Both the position numbers and the translations under genes were made by a program. From assembly GCA_945952315.1 (NCBI GenBank), contig CAMFIE010000004.1, positions 1 to 64,000 on the forward strand: a stretch of DNA of 64,000 nt. Direction: 5' to 3'. The notes under the pieces are model-generated. The model was not told the origin of the DNA. It searched no databases and saw only the letters and a list, made by a program, of their open reading frames with translations. The stretch comes from an uncultured Rhizobium sp. (lineage in GTDB: Bacteria > Pseudomonadota > Alphaproteobacteria > Rhizobiales > Rhizobiaceae). Shown one piece after another: positions 25,888 through 35,408 of the stretch (its first letter is position 1; the number at the start of each line of letters is the position of its first letter).

Positions 25888-27354
25888 GTGTCAAAAACAG
25901 CATCCACCGTAGCAGCCGGACGAACCGGCATGTCGTTCCTCCGCACGGTCACATGCGCGCTTTTCGCAGCAGCCCTTCTTCTGACCGGTACGCAGACCGA
26001 AGCATTCGCCAAAGCCCGTAAATCCGGCGGTGGCTCCAAATATGCAGGCATCGTGGTCGATGCCCGCACCGGCAATGTGCTTTACAGTGAAAATGCCGAT
26101 GCCCTCCGCTATCCGGCTTCGCTCACCAAGATGATGACGCTTTATCTGGTGTTCGAAGCACTCGAGAGCGGCCGTATCAAGCTGAATTCCCGTGTGCCGA
26201 TTTCTGCGAATGCCGCGGCTGAACCGCCGTCGAAGCTCGGCGTGCGCCCCGGCAACACGATTACCGTGGAACAGGGCATTCTTGGCCTCGTCACCCGCTC
26301 TGCCAATGATGCGGCAACCGCTCTCGGTGAATATATCGGCGGCTCGGAAGGCCGTTTCGCCCAGATGATGACGGCAAAGGCGCGTGCGCTCGGCATGACC
26401 CGCACCACCTATCGCAATGCCAATGGCCTGCCGAATACCGCGCAGATGACCACGGCCCGCGATCAGGCTCGCCTCGGCATCGCCCTGCGCAAGCATTTCC
26501 CGCAGTATTATCACTATTTCTCCACCCGCTCCTTCCAGTTCGGCCGCCAGACGATTGGCAATCACAATCGCCTGCTTGGCGTGGTCAGGGGTGTGGATGG
26601 CATCAAGACCGGCTATACCCAGGCTGCAGGATTCAATCTCGTGACCTCCGCGCAGGTCGATGGCCGCTCTATTGTCGGCGTCGTGCTTGGCGCGCCCTCC
26701 GGTGGCTGGCGCAATCAGCGCATGACGCAGCTCGTGAAGACCTATCTGCCCGAAGCAAGCCGTGGCAAGGGAACCGCCGAAGTCATCGCCAAGGCCGCTC
26801 CGGTCGAAACGCCGGATACAGAGGACAGCGCGAGCGCAGATACGTCTGCCGCAGCCGTCGAGCCTGTCGTTGCATCGGGCATCAAGCTGCCTTCCACCGG
26901 CCCGTTGCCGGACAGCCGCTATGAGCCGCAGAGCAGCCTTGCAGACGCGCCGAAGTCCCTGGAGCAGGTGGCTGCCCTTGATGTGCCCATGCCTTCTCCT
27001 GCCCGCGCCTCGGTCGCTTCGTCCTATCAGAAGCCCGCGGCTCCGGTTCCCTCCGTGGCAGTCGGCTCGGACAAGGATATCGACAACCTCACCACCGCAT
27101 CCACGCCCAAGGGCTGGGTTGTTCAGGTCGGTGTGTCTGACTCAGAAAATTCGGCGCGTGGACTGCTTGATGCAGCCCAGTCGAAAGGCGGAAAGGTATT
27201 GCGTTCCGCCAAGCCCATCACCGTTGCCGTCGCCAACGGCAGCTCCAAGCTCTACCGCGCCCGCTTCGCCGGCTTCGATAACCAGACGGCAGCCGTCAAC
27301 GCCTGCAAGGTGCTGAAGCGTCGCGGCGTGAATTGCTGGGCCAGCGCCCAGTAA
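25888..27354 (+). CDS. D-alanyl-D-alanine carboxypeptidase (PBP5/6-like) with C-terminal SPOR domain
   Basis: A 488-residue low-molecular-weight penicillin-binding protein that removes the terminal D-Ala from peptidoglycan stems. After a signal-peptide region come the serine-protease-like active-site motifs SLTK (residues 78-81), SAN (138-140) and KTG (240-242). A Pro/Ala/Ser-rich linker (about 300-400) leads to a SPOR domain (about 405-488, WVVQVGVSDSENSARGLL), which targets septal glycan in other bacteria. The start is a GTG at 25888 with no strong site; the ATG 14 codons later is an alternative. Substrate trimming at the division site is the likely role. Confidence 0.93.
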   Translation: MSKTASTVAAGRTGMSFLRTVTCALFAAALLLTGTQTEAFAKARKSGGGSKYAGIVVDARTGNVLYSENADALRYPASLTKMMTLYLVFEALESGRIKLNSRVPISANAAAEPPSKLGVRPGNTITVEQGILGLVTRSANDAATALGEYIGGSEGRFAQMMTAKARALGMTRTTYRNANGLPNTAQMTTARDQARLGIALRKHFPQYYHYFSTRSFQFGRQTIGNHNRLLGVVRGVDGIKTGYTQAAGFNLVTSAQVDGRSIVGVVLGAPSGGWRNQRMTQLVKTYLPEASRGKGTAEVIAKAAPVETPDTEDSASADTSAAAVEPVVASGIKLPSTGPLPDSRYEPQSSLADAPKSLEQVAALDVPMPSPARASVASSYQKPAAPVPSVAVGSDKDIDNLTTASTPKGWVVQVGVSDSENSARGLLDAAQSKGGKVLRSAKPITVAVANGSSKLYRARFAGFDNQTAAVNACKVLKRRGVNCWASAQ

Positions 27355-27473
27355 GGCTGACTTTGTTTCGACTATCCCGGCCCCGTCATCATGCGGGACC
27401 GGACAAAAGGCGGACAGTGTATTTGGCCGCCTTTTCTCCCTCGATCTTGTATTGCGTAACGAGGACAGTTCTC

Positions 27474-27749
27474 ATGGCCACCAACGAAAACCGGCCGGAT
27501 CTCTTTGAAGACCTTGCCCTGCCCGAAGCCCATAACGGGCCGAACCTGCACCCGCTGCACGAAGCCGCCCTGCGGCTGGCCGACTTCGGATTGACGCGGG
27601 TTCGCTCGCGAACCAAGACCCGCGATCTGGTGGCCATGCTGCTTTCGCACGGCGCGCGCGCCTGGCGGCTCAACCAGCCGCCCGCCTCGATCCATCTTTA
27701 TGTGGCACCCAGCGAGGGGCGCTATCCGGTCTATATCCGGGTGCGGTAA
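27474..27749 (+). CDS. Small conserved protein, unknown function
   Basis: A 91-residue protein I cannot name. The ATG at 27474 has GAGGAC upstream and starts MATNENRPDLFEDLALPEA. It is basic toward its middle (TRVRSRTKTRDLVAMLL) and has no signal or membrane segment. It follows the carboxypeptidase gene by 119 bases and ends at a terminator. Similar short proteins are common as hypothetical in Rhizobiaceae. Confidence 0.62.
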   Translation: MATNENRPDLFEDLALPEAHNGPNLHPLHEAALRLADFGLTRVRSRTKTRDLVAMLLSHGARAWRLNQPPASIHLYVAPSEGRYPVYIRVR

Positions 27750-27756
27750 GACAAAC

Positions 27757-27783
27757 AAAAAGGGCGCTTCCGGCGCCCTTTTT
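27757..27783. terminator. Two-way terminator between convergent small protein and DUF1489 gene
   Basis: An 11-bp perfect stem (aaaaagggcgc / gcgcccttttt) with loop TTCCG. Confidence 0.88.
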
Positions 27784-27792
27784 CTTTTCCTG

Positions 27793-28230
27793 TTACAGGA
27801 GACCAAGCTCCATCAGTTCCCGCTTCAGCTCCGGCGGCATGTCGGCAACCCCCTTGCCCAGCGTCGTGATATCGCGCGGCGCATCCTCTTCCACGAGGTA
27901 ACGCCAGCCCTGAAACGGGCGCCTCGGCTGGATCGCCGTCTCGATCACTTCCGGCCCAAGCACCAGATCGCAGCGGGTAATCCCGTCCTCGCCGGTAAAG
28001 GTGCGGATGTCGAGCAGTTTCTGCCGTGCCTGCACCTGCCCCTTGATGACCCAGTAGAGTGACCCGCCTTCGAGCAATTCCTCGATCCGCTTCGGCACCA
28101 TGCGGGTGGTATGAATGCTGTGCGGCTCCAGGCCTGCGGCAATCGCAATCAGCGCTCGGCGGCTCACCCACACGCGCAGATCCTCGATCGATTCGGCACC
28201 GACACAAAGCTTCAGGAGATGGAGCGCCAT
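27793..28230 (-). CDS. DUF1489 family protein
   Basis: A 145-residue cytosolic protein of the DUF1489 family, restricted to Alphaproteobacteria and without known function. Recognisable by the N-terminal LHLLKLCVGAESIEDL and the central TRMVPKRIEELLEGGSLYWV. No catalytic motif. It follows the sdaA gene on the same strand 45 bases downstream, so they may share a transcript. Confidence 0.85.
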   Translation of the reverse strand: MALHLLKLCVGAESIEDLRVWVSRRALIAIAAGLEPHSIHTTRMVPKRIEELLEGGSLYWVIKGQVQARQKLLDIRTFTGEDGITRCDLVLGPEVIETAIQPRRPFQGWRYLVEEDAPRDITTLGKGVADMPPELKRELMELGLL

Positions 28231-28275
28231 GGCATTCTTTCCGCTGCAAGCAGGCAGGGTAAAAATCCCCTGCCC

Positions 28276-29679
28276 TCAGCATTCCACCAGATTGACGGCA
28301 AGGCCGCCGGTGGAGGTTTCCTTGTATTTCTCGCTCATGTCGTAGCCGGTCTGCCGCATGGTTTCAATACAGGCATCGAGCGGTACAAAATGGTTGCCAT
28401 CGCCCTTGAGCGCCAGCGAAGCGGCGGTTACGGCCTTCACGGCACCCAGCGCATTGCGCTCGATGCATGGCACTTGAACGAGGCCTGCGACCGGATCGCA
28501 GGTCATGCCGAGATGGTGTTCGAGCGCAATTTCCGCGGCATTCTCGATCTGCGCGGGCGTTCCGCCAAGCACAGCGGCAAGCCCGGCGGCAGCCATCGCA
28601 GCCGCAGACCCGACCTCACCCTGACAGCCCACTTCCGCCCCCGAAATCGAGGCATTGTGCTTGATGATCCCGCCAATCGCCGCAGCCGTGAGCAAGTAGT
28701 CACGAATGCCATTCTGGTCGGCATCCTCATGGAAATGAAGATAATAGCGGATGGTCGCGGGCACCACGCCTGCCGCACCATTGGTGGGCGCTGTCACCAC
28801 GCGGCCGCCGGCGGCATTTTCCTCGTTCACCGCCATCGCATAGACGGACAACCAGTCATTGGCGAGCAGCGGGTTCACCCGGTTGGAGCGCCATTCCTCA
28901 TGCAGCTTGTCATGTATGGAGCGCGCGCGGCGGCGCACATTCAGCCCGCCCGGCATGATGCCATCGCTGCGCAGGCCACGATCCACGCAGCTTGTCATCG
29001 CCGCCCAGATCCGGTCGAGCCCCGCATCCAGCTCCTCGCGGCTCATGCTGGCCTCTTCATTGGCCCGTTTCATTTGCGCAATCGACTTGCCGGATTTCTC
29101 GGCCATCTCCAGCATCTGCTCGGCGGTGGCGAAGGGATAGGGCACGCCCTTTTGCGGCTTGGTATCCTTGCCCGCCTTGCGCATTGCCTCAAGCTCCATG
29201 TCGGTGACCACAAAGCCACCGCCGATGGAATAATAGATCTGGCTGAGCAGAACGCGGCCATCGCCATCCAGCGCGAAAAGGTTCATGCCATTGGCGTGGC
29301 CCGGCAGGGTGACTTTCTTGTCGTAGGTGAGATCGGCCGACGGATTGAAACGATAGGCCGGGTGGCCGGGCGGATGAACCTGGCCGCTGCGCTCCACCTC
29401 GGCGATCAGGCCGTCCATCCGGTCGGGATCAACGAGGTCCGCCCGTTCACCCGTGAGACCAAGGATCACCGCCCTGCCCGTTCCATGGCCGATGCCAGTA
29501 TAGGCAAGCGAGCCATGCAGGCTCACCTTGAGCGCCTTCACCTCGGCGCCGCGCGGACGCGGCCAGTCGCTGGACTGAATAAGGTCGAGAAAGCGGTTCG
29601 CCGCCGTCATCGGTCCCATCGTATGCGAACTCGACGGGCCGATCCCGATCTTGAAGACGTCGAAAACCGAAAGGAACAT
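28276..29679 (-). CDS. sdaA: L-serine ammonia-lyase (L-serine dehydratase)
   Basis: A 467-residue single-chain L-serine deaminase producing pyruvate and ammonia. Both domains are present: the beta domain with [20 protein letters not shown], and the alpha domain with [19 protein letters not shown] and [17 protein letters not shown], whose cysteines ligate the [4Fe-4S] cluster. Start at ATG 29679 is preferred because of GGGGGAGAGGGC just upstream. Because the enzyme depends on a 4Fe-4S cluster, it draws on the suf pathway at the other end of the window. Serine and glycine metabolism links it with gcvTHP. Confidence 0.95.
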   Translation of the reverse strand: MFLSVFDVFKIGIGPSSSHTMGPMTAANRFLDLIQSSDWPRPRGAEVKALKVSLHGSLAYTGIGHGTGRAVILGLTGERADLVDPDRMDGLIAEVERSGQVHPPGHPAYRFNPSADLTYDKKVTLPGHANGMNLFALDGDGRVLLSQIYYSIGGGFVVTDMELEAMRKAGKDTKPQKGVPYPFATAEQMLEMAEKSGKSIAQMKRANEEASMSREELDAGLDRIWAAMTSCVDRGLRSDGIMPGGLNVRRRARSIHDKLHEEWRSNRVNPLLANDWLSVYAMAVNEENAAGGRVVTAPTNGAAGVVPATIRYYLHFHEDADQNGIRDYLLTAAAIGGIIKHNASISGAEVGCQGEVGSAAAMAAAGLAAVLGGTPAQIENAAEIALEHHLGMTCDPVAGLVQVPCIERNALGAVKAVTAASLALKGDGNHFVPLDACIETMRQTGYDMSEKYKETSTGGLAVNLVEC

Positions 29680-29870
29680 GCCCTCTCCCCCATTGAACCC
29701 GGCTATGCTGCCGGTTGAAATTGACAGTTGCAAGGCTAAGCGACAGGCTGGCGACAGCGCGGCGACCTACCGACATGCGTTGTGACAGCCACGACATTTA
29801 TCAGCGCGCCCGTGCTACAAAGCACTCGGGAATCACGCATTAGACTATAGACGAAGAACGGGGAAGCTTC

Positions 29871-30566
29871 ATGCAGCCTGCCGATTACATCGCTCTCCTG
29901 ATTTTCGCCCTTCTTTGGGTCGGCTATTCGCATGTGACGAATGGCACGGTGCGGCTGTTCGACAGGCCAAGCCTGACGCAGGTGATGGTGGAATACCGGC
30001 GGCGCTGGATCCTCAATTCGCTCGGCCGCGACCTGAAGATGATCGACACACAGATCATGGCGGGTCTGCAGAATGGTACGGCCTTCTTCGCGTCAACGAC
30101 CATATTCGCACTCGGCGGCTGCTTCGCGCTGCTCGGTGCGACCGACAAGGTGGATGCGATCTTCAAGGACCTGCCGCTTGCTTTCCATGGCGGGCGCGTG
30201 GCTTTCGAAATGAAGGTGGTTGGGCTCACCGGCATATTCGGCTATTCCTTCTTCAAGTTCGGCTGGTCCTACCGGCTGTTCAACTATTGCACGATCCTGT
30301 TCGGCGGCCTGCCGATGGTGGATGAGGCAAGGGCTGATCCCGAAGGCGCAAAGGCAGCCGCCGAACGGGTGATCCGCATGAATGTAGCAGCGGCGAACCA
30401 TTTCAACGCTGGCCTGCGCGCGATTTTCCTGTCCATCGGCTATCTTGGCTGGTTCGTGAATGCCTATATGTTCATCGCCACAACCGCGCTGGTGATCATC
30501 ACGCTGCTGCGCCGCCAGTTCTATTCCCAAGCCCGGACGATCCTGATGCAGGACGGCGAACGCTGA
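29871..30566 (+). CDS. DUF599 membrane protein
   Basis: A 231-residue inner membrane protein of the DUF599 family. Four or so hydrophobic helices (about residues 6-24, 68-86, 103-130, 185-210) with conserved charged segments such as YRRRWILNSLGRDLKMIDTQI. Function of the family unknown. It begins divergently from the sdaA gene; the GAAGCTTC just before ATG at 29871 includes a weak site. The next gene on the same strand is a second membrane protein 86 bases downstream. Confidence 0.82.
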   Translation: MQPADYIALLIFALLWVGYSHVTNGTVRLFDRPSLTQVMVEYRRRWILNSLGRDLKMIDTQIMAGLQNGTAFFASTTIFALGGCFALLGATDKVDAIFKDLPLAFHGGRVAFEMKVVGLTGIFGYSFFKFGWSYRLFNYCTILFGGLPMVDEARADPEGAKAAAERVIRMNVAAANHFNAGLRAIFLSIGYLGWFVNAYMFIATTALVIITLLRRQFYSQARTILMQDGER

Positions 30567-30652
30567 GCGCAGTCGCAGAACTTGGCTATTCCCTTCCGCC
30601 CGTCCTTCGCTTATTGCGCTAGCAAGCCGAAAATGTGGGAAAGGCGATTACC

Positions 30653-31609
30653 ATGTCCGAGCCGACGGCACAGGAAACACGACCCGTTGTGGCAAAGCGC
30701 ATAGGCTGGCTGGACGTTGCCCGCGGCATCGCGCTTCTGGCGATGGCGAGTTACCATCTGATCTGGGATTTCGAGTATTTCCACTATCTCGAGCCCGGAA
30801 CCGCAAGCCATGGCTGGCCAAAGCTCTATGCCCGCGCGATTGCCACGACATTCCTGTTTCTGGCCGGATTTGGTCTCGCGCTCGCCCATCGTCGGGGCAT
30901 CCGCTGGACGAGCTTCTGGAAACGCTTTGCAAAGGTCGCGGGCGCTGCGGCGCTGGTCACCGTCGCCACCTGGTTTGCGATGCCGCAGGGCTTCGTCTAT
31001 TTCGGCATTCTGCACGAGATTGCGTTTGCTAGCCTGATCGGACTGCTATTCCTGCGGGTGCCGAGCCTTCTGACGCTGGTAATCGCGGTCGCGGTGATCG
31101 TCATTCCGAATGTCTACCGCTCGGACCTGTTCAGCGCGCCCTATCTGGTGTGGATCGGTCTTGCCCCCAAGCCGCCAGCGTCGTTTGATTTCGTTCCCGT
31201 GTTGCCCTGGCTGGGTCCGGTGCTGATCGGCATCGCCATCGGCCGGATCGAGAAGGTGCAGGGCTGGCTGAAATCGCTGGCCGCGCCCCGGCCAATGCTC
31301 AAGCCCTTCGCCTTTGCCGGACGTCACAGCCTGATTGTCTACCTGTTGCACCAGATCCCGCTATTCGGGCTGGTTTATCTTCTCTCGGTCCTGGCACCAC
31401 CGGATCAGGGCGCAGCCTATATGCGGGAATGTGTGCCCTCCTGCCAGGCAACGGGCAGCGGCTCGATCTGCCAGCGCTTCTGCGCCTGTACGCTCGACAA
31501 GCTCAATGCGCAGAAGCTGCTCTCACCCCTGCAGAACGGTCAGATAAAGGCCGCCGACGAGCGGTTGCAATCCATTGCCGGAGAATGCTCCGTCGAGGCG
31601 GAGCAATAG
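30653..31609 (+). CDS. Heparan-alpha-glucosaminide N-acetyltransferase-like (DUF1624) membrane protein with Cys-rich tail
   Basis: A 318-residue polytopic membrane protein of the DUF1624/HGSNAT-like acyltransferase group. The signature opening RIGWLDVARGIALLAMASYH carries the RxxxxDxxRG...MxxYH motif. ATG 30653 follows GGAAAGGCG. After about eight membrane segments the protein ends in a soluble tail (residues 257-318) with CX3CX8CX3CXC (Cys 260, 264, 273, 277, 279), not a usual part of this family and perhaps metal-binding or disulfide-bonded. Acyl substrate unknown. Confidence 0.82.
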   Translation: MSEPTAQETRPVVAKRIGWLDVARGIALLAMASYHLIWDFEYFHYLEPGTASHGWPKLYARAIATTFLFLAGFGLALAHRRGIRWTSFWKRFAKVAGAAALVTVATWFAMPQGFVYFGILHEIAFASLIGLLFLRVPSLLTLVIAVAVIVIPNVYRSDLFSAPYLVWIGLAPKPPASFDFVPVLPWLGPVLIGIAIGRIEKVQGWLKSLAAPRPMLKPFAFAGRHSLIVYLLHQIPLFGLVYLLSVLAPPDQGAAYMRECVPSCQATGSGSICQRFCACTLDKLNAQKLLSPLQNGQIKAADERLQSIAGECSVEAEQ

Positions 31610-31617
31610 TCACAAGG

Positions 31618-32007
31618 TCAGGTGCCGACGCCGATTTCCGCCATGCGGTTGAGGCAGGCTTCCTCGACATTATCGAGCTCGGCCAGCGTCTCGTCGATGT
31701 CCTTGCGCTTCTGGCGCAGCTCGTCGCGCTTTTCATCCACGCGCTTCATCAGCAACTTCAGCTGCCCGACTTCGCCCGGCGGCTCCTTGTAGACCTGAAT
31801 GATTTCGCGGATTTCGGCGATCGTGAAGCCGATCCGCCTGCCGCGCAGAATTTCATGAATAAGGGCACGGTCTGCAGGACGGAAAAGGCGCGTGCGCCCA
31901 CGCCGCTCGGGCTGGATCAGCCCCTCGTCTTCGTAAAAGCGCAGGGTGCGGGTGGAAACCCCGAATTCCCGCGTAAGCTCGGTAATCGAATAGTACTTCT
32001 TGACCAC
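31618..32007 (-). CDS. MerR-family transcriptional regulator
   Basis: A 129-residue regulator with the N-terminal MerR helix-turn-helix (residues 6-37, YSITELTREFGVSTRTLRFYEDEGLI) and a dimerising coiled coil (about 70-118). No cysteine-rich metal-binding C-terminus, so it probably does not sense heavy metals; LiuR-like members of this size regulate branched-chain amino acid or fatty-acid catabolism, but the target is not visible here. Start is GTG at 32007 with AGGA about 8 bases upstream. Convergent with the DUF1624 gene, 8 bases between stops. Confidence 0.9.
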   Translation of the reverse strand: MVKKYYSITELTREFGVSTRTLRFYEDEGLIQPERRGRTRLFRPADRALIHEILRGRRIGFTIAEIREIIQVYKEPPGEVGQLKLLMKRVDEKRDELRQKRKDIDETLAELDNVEEACLNRMAEIGVGT

Positions 32008-32132
32008 AACACAATCCTGAAAACACGGCCCGCCTTGTGACCGCCACCTGGCATGACAATCGTCAAATCGCCCGCCTTTTTCTCAGGATAGAAGCAACTT
32101 ACGTAAAAGTCAATTTTTGATGGTTTATGAAA

Positions 32133-33548
32133 CTATCCCAGCATGAACCACCAGGTGGCGAGGCCGAGAAACGAAAAGAAACCGCAGACGTCGGTGAGCG
32201 CTGTCACGAAGACGGCTGATGACACGGCGGGGTCGGCGCCACTGCGGTCGAGAATGAGCGGGATGAGAATGCCGCCGAGCGCCGCCACCAGGAAATTGAT
32301 GATGTTGGCCATCGCGAACACGCCGCCGAGCTGCAGGTCTCCAAACCAGAGGCCCGCCACCAGACCCATCACCGTGGCAAGCGCCAGTCCGTTTGCAAGA
32401 CCCACGCCCGCCTCGCGGCGGATGATGCGCGGCGCGTTGTAGATATCGAGTTCACGGGTCGCCAGCGCACGCACGGATACGGTCATGGTCTGGGTTCCGG
32501 CATTGCCGCCAATGGCTGAAACGATCGGCATCAGCACGGCCAGCGCCACCATCTTCTCGATGGAGTGATCAAACAGACCGATGATGCTGGCGCCGATTGC
32601 CGAGGTCAAAAGGTTCACGTAGAGCCAGGGCAGACGAGAGCGCGTGATCGAGATCACGCTGTCCGACAGCTCTTCGTCACCCACACCGCCGAGGCGCATG
32701 ATGTCCTCTTCGGCCTCTTCATGGATCACGTCCACGATGTCATCGATGGTCAGCACGCCGACGAGGCGATTGTTCTCGTCCACAACGGCGGCGGAGAGAA
32801 GGTCATACTGTTCGAAAAGCTGCGCGGCCTCTTCCTGGTCCATTTCGGCCGGAATCGGATAGCTTGTTTCGCGCATGATCTCTTCGATGCGCACCTGCCG
32901 CTTGGTGCAGAGGATCTTGTCCAGATCCACGGCGCCCAGAAGCTTGAAGGTCGGATCGATCACGAAGAGCTGCGAGAAATGTTCCGGCAGATCATCACCA
33001 TTGCGCAGATAGTCAATCGTCTGGCCGACACTCCAGAACGGCGGCACCGCGACGAATTCCGTCTGCATGCGGCGACCGGAAGAGCTTTCCGGATAATCCA
33101 GAGCCCGGCGCAAGCGGACCCGCTCGGTAAAGGGCAGTTGCGCAAGGATTTCTTCCCGGTCCTCTTCGTCGAGGTCCTCGAGAATGTAAACGGCATCGTC
33201 CGAATCGAGATCACCAATGGCCTCGGCGATCTTGTCATTCGGGATCTGCTCGAAGATTTCGAGACGGATCGCCTCGTCGACCTCCGTCAGCGCCGTCATG
33301 TCGAATTCGTCGCCGAGCAGGTTGATCATCGCCACGCGCTGTTCGGGCATCAGCGCGGCAATCAGATCACCGAGTTCCGATTCGTGCAGGCGCGCGACAT
33401 CATTGCGCAGGAAGAGAATGTCCCGATCGGCAATGGCTGCCCCGACCAGCGCCAGGAAATCCGGGCGGATGGAGCCGTCTTCGGTATAGATGTCGATGGT
33501 TTCATCGGCGGCCTTGCGCGTGCGGACCTGTTCCATGGTTTCCGTCAT
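32133..33548 (-). CDS. mgtE: Magnesium transporter MgtE
   Basis: A 471-residue Mg2+ transporter. N-terminal superhelical MgtE_N domain (residues about 40-150), two CBS domains (about 155-280), and a five-helix pore domain with GGNAGTQTMTVSVRALATRE near residue 340, which corresponds to the conserved pore segment. It imports Mg2+ when the cytosolic level is low; the CBS/N domains gate it. ATG at 33548 is preferred over an upstream in-frame ATG, and GAGGGCGG lies in front. I see no M-box riboswitch in the upstream 250 bases. Confidence 0.96.
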   Translation of the reverse strand: MTETMEQVRTRKAADETIDIYTEDGSIRPDFLALVGAAIADRDILFLRNDVARLHESELGDLIAALMPEQRVAMINLLGDEFDMTALTEVDEAIRLEIFEQIPNDKIAEAIGDLDSDDAVYILEDLDEEDREEILAQLPFTERVRLRRALDYPESSSGRRMQTEFVAVPPFWSVGQTIDYLRNGDDLPEHFSQLFVIDPTFKLLGAVDLDKILCTKRQVRIEEIMRETSYPIPAEMDQEEAAQLFEQYDLLSAAVVDENNRLVGVLTIDDIVDVIHEEAEEDIMRLGGVGDEELSDSVISITRSRLPWLYVNLLTSAIGASIIGLFDHSIEKMVALAVLMPIVSAIGGNAGTQTMTVSVRALATRELDIYNAPRIIRREAGVGLANGLALATVMGLVAGLWFGDLQLGGVFAMANIINFLVAALGGILIPLILDRSGADPAVSSAVFVTALTDVCGFFSFLGLATWWFMLG

Positions 33549-33804
33549 CGAACCGCCCTCTGCCTGATGTCCGCCTGATGCGGAACTGACCACCAAAAGC
33601 TTTTAAAAAGCCATTTCATGACAAGCGGATAAAGGCAAAGGACCAAAGGCGCGAGATAGCGCCAAAGGCACCCTTCAGGAGCCCCGCATGCCGTCTCGTG
33701 CTACTCCAAGACAGAGGCAACGTCCAGCATTCAAATCGCTTCGATGCTTCCTTGGCAAAGCCATTTGGCAAAATTTGGAAGAAGGGTTACTGAGCGAGGC
33801 AGAG

Positions 33805-34317
33805 ATGACATTTTTGGGGTCCCCCATGGCGCTGCTTCCGATCCTCCGTTACCCCGACCCCGGCCTGAAAACCGTATGCGCCCCCGTAACCGTTTTTGAC
33901 GATGCCCTGTCGACACTGGCGGACGATCTTCTCGAAACCATGCGCAAGGCGGCGGGCGTGGGCATAACGGCAGCCCACGCTGGTATATTCTTCCGGGTTG
34001 TGGTGCTGGAGCTGAAGCCGGGCGAGCCACGGCTCTACATAAACCCCGAAATTCTCTCGTCATCGACCGAGCGCATCCAGTCGACGGAAGGTAGCGTTTC
34101 CATGCCGGGTGTCACGGAGGAGCTGGACCGACCGCGCGCGATCCGCATCCGTTTCCAGGACCTGAAAGGCGAGCACCACGAGGCCGTCATGTCAGGCTTC
34201 GAAGCGGTCTGCATGCAGCACGAGATCGACCAGCTGGATGGAATTTTCTGGATCAACCGCCTGTCGCGGCTGAAGCGGGAGCGGGTGATAAAACGTTTTC
34301 AGAAGGCAAACCGCTGA
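33805..34317 (+). CDS. Peptide deformylase-like protein, catalytic residues lost
   Basis: A 170-residue paralogue of peptide deformylase. The fold-level sequence is clear ([12 protein letters not shown] at the N-terminus, RLYINPEI and QHEIDQLDG), but the metal site is broken: motif I GxGxAAxQ is GVGITAAH (residues 51-58), motif II EGCLS is EGSVS with Ser97 in place of the metal-binding Cys, and HEXDH is HEIDQ (139-143), with the second His lost. It therefore probably cannot deformylate. Start at ATG 33805 (GAGG 5 bases upstream); 33826 is possible. Its 3' end overlaps lipB by 65 bases. Confidence 0.85.
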   Translation: MTFLGSPMALLPILRYPDPGLKTVCAPVTVFDDALSTLADDLLETMRKAAGVGITAAHAGIFFRVVVLELKPGEPRLYINPEILSSSTERIQSTEGSVSMPGVTEELDRPRAIRIRFQDLKGEHHEAVMSGFEAVCMQHEIDQLDGIFWINRLSRLKRERVIKRFQKANR

Positions 34318-35041
34318 CGGGATCAACCGGCACCGGAACGACGGCGCCGAATACATCCTCGATGGCGCGCTTCAGGCGCACGTCCACATCGCTCATCATG
34401 ACCAGCAGGCCGAGGTCCACGAGACTCGTCACCCCATAGGCCGTGATGCCACAGGGCACGATGCCGGTGAAGTGGCTGAGGTCCGGATCGACATTCAGCG
34501 AAAGGCCGTGGAAGCTCACCCAGCGGCGCAGGCGGATGCCAAGGGCTGCAATCTTGTCCTCACTCATCGAACCATCCGGCAGCCTTGGCTTTTCCGGACG
34601 CCGGACCCAGACGCCGACACGGTCTTCCCGCCGCTCGCCCCGGACATTCATCTGCTCCAGCGTGTTGATGATCACGCTTTCCAGAGCCGCCACGAAGGCG
34701 CGCACATCCTGCTTGCGGCGCTTGAGGTCGAGCATCACATAAACCACCCGCTGGCCGGGGCCGTGATAGGTATATTCCCCGCCCCTGCCCGTCGCATATA
34801 CGGGAAAACGTTCCGGATCGATCAGGTCTTTCGGATCGGCACTGGTGCCTGCCGTATAGAGCGGCGGATGTTCCAGAAACCAGATCAGTTCGTTTGCCCG
34901 GCCATCGGCAATTGCTGCCACGCGCGCTTCCATGAAGGCCGAGGCGGCAGCGTAATCCACAAGGCCATCGGAAATGGCAAGCTCGGCGGGCGCGAAACCC
35001 GGCGCGGCATGGAGGGACAGATCGATCTCGTTGCGCTGCAT
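34253..35041 (-). CDS. lipB: Octanoyltransferase LipB
   Basis: A 262-residue octanoyl-[ACP] transferase that moves octanoate onto lipoyl domains such as GcvH. The LipB motifs are clear: [35 protein letters not shown], and [16 protein letters not shown], with the catalytic Cys in [14 protein letters not shown] 35041 is taken as start, preceded by GGGGAATC; open frame extends further left-hand side without a site. Its 3' end runs into the deformylase-like gene from the opposite strand (65-base overlap). It belongs functionally with the gcv genes. Confidence 0.94.
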   Translation of the reverse strand: MQRNEIDLSLHAAPGFAPAELAISDGLVDYAAASAFMEARVAAIADGRANELIWFLEHPPLYTAGTSADPKDLIDPERFPVYATGRGGEYTYHGPGQRVVYVMLDLKRRKQDVRAFVAALESVIINTLEQMNVRGERREDRVGVWVRRPEKPRLPDGSMSEDKIAALGIRLRRWVSFHGLSLNVDPDLSHFTGIVPCGITAYGVTSLVDLGLLVMMSDVDVRLKRAIEDVFGAVVPVPVDPVSGLPSENVLSPAPASAATGG

Positions 35042-35263
35042 GCTGATTCCCCGGGCAAGGGTCGGCTTTTGCCCCCTGCGGATTGCTATAACCCTATGTG
35101 GCAAAAAAGTTTTCATTTTCCAAGATGCCTGCGGCGAAAGGCTTTGCGAGAGCCGAGCCATGAAGAATGTGATTGTTTTGAAAAAATCTATTGTCCTGCC
35201 CTTGCACCCCCCAAATGCTTTTGCTACATGCAGCCGCGCCGGAGCAATTCGGCCTACCACGAT

Positions 35264-35348
35264 GCGGTCGTGGCGGAATTGGTAGACGCGCAGCGTTGAG
35301 GTCGCTGTGGGGCAACCCGTGGAAGTTCGAGTCTTCTCGACCGCACCA
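35264..35348 (+). tRNA. tRNA-Leu (anticodon GAG)
   Basis: An 85-base cloverleaf including the encoded CCA end. Acceptor stem GCGGTCG pairs with CGACCGC, anticodon stem CAGCG/CGCTG encloses loop TTGAGGT, giving anticodon GAG (reads CUC/CUU). A long variable arm (GGGGCAACCC region) is typical for leucine tRNA. TTCGAGT is the T-loop. It is followed at once by a terminator. No integrase or repeated 3' end was seen nearby. Confidence 0.95.
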
Positions 35349-35378
35349 AAAAAACCCGGCTTTCGAGCCGGGTTTTTT
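35349..35378 (+). terminator. Terminator of tRNA-Leu
   Basis: Stem aaaaaacccggc with gccgggtttttt around loop TTTCGA, beginning directly after CCA; long T run. Confidence 0.88.
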
Positions 35379-35408
35379 GTTTTCGGATTTCAATCCAATG
35401 GCTTGACG

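Noticed and set aside
28111-29718. A 535-residue plus-strand frame opposite sdaA
   Set aside because: Antisense shadow; sdaA has all family motifs.
35264-35348. tRNA-Leu as an attachment site of an integrated element
   Set aside because: No integrase or repeated tRNA 3' end nearby.
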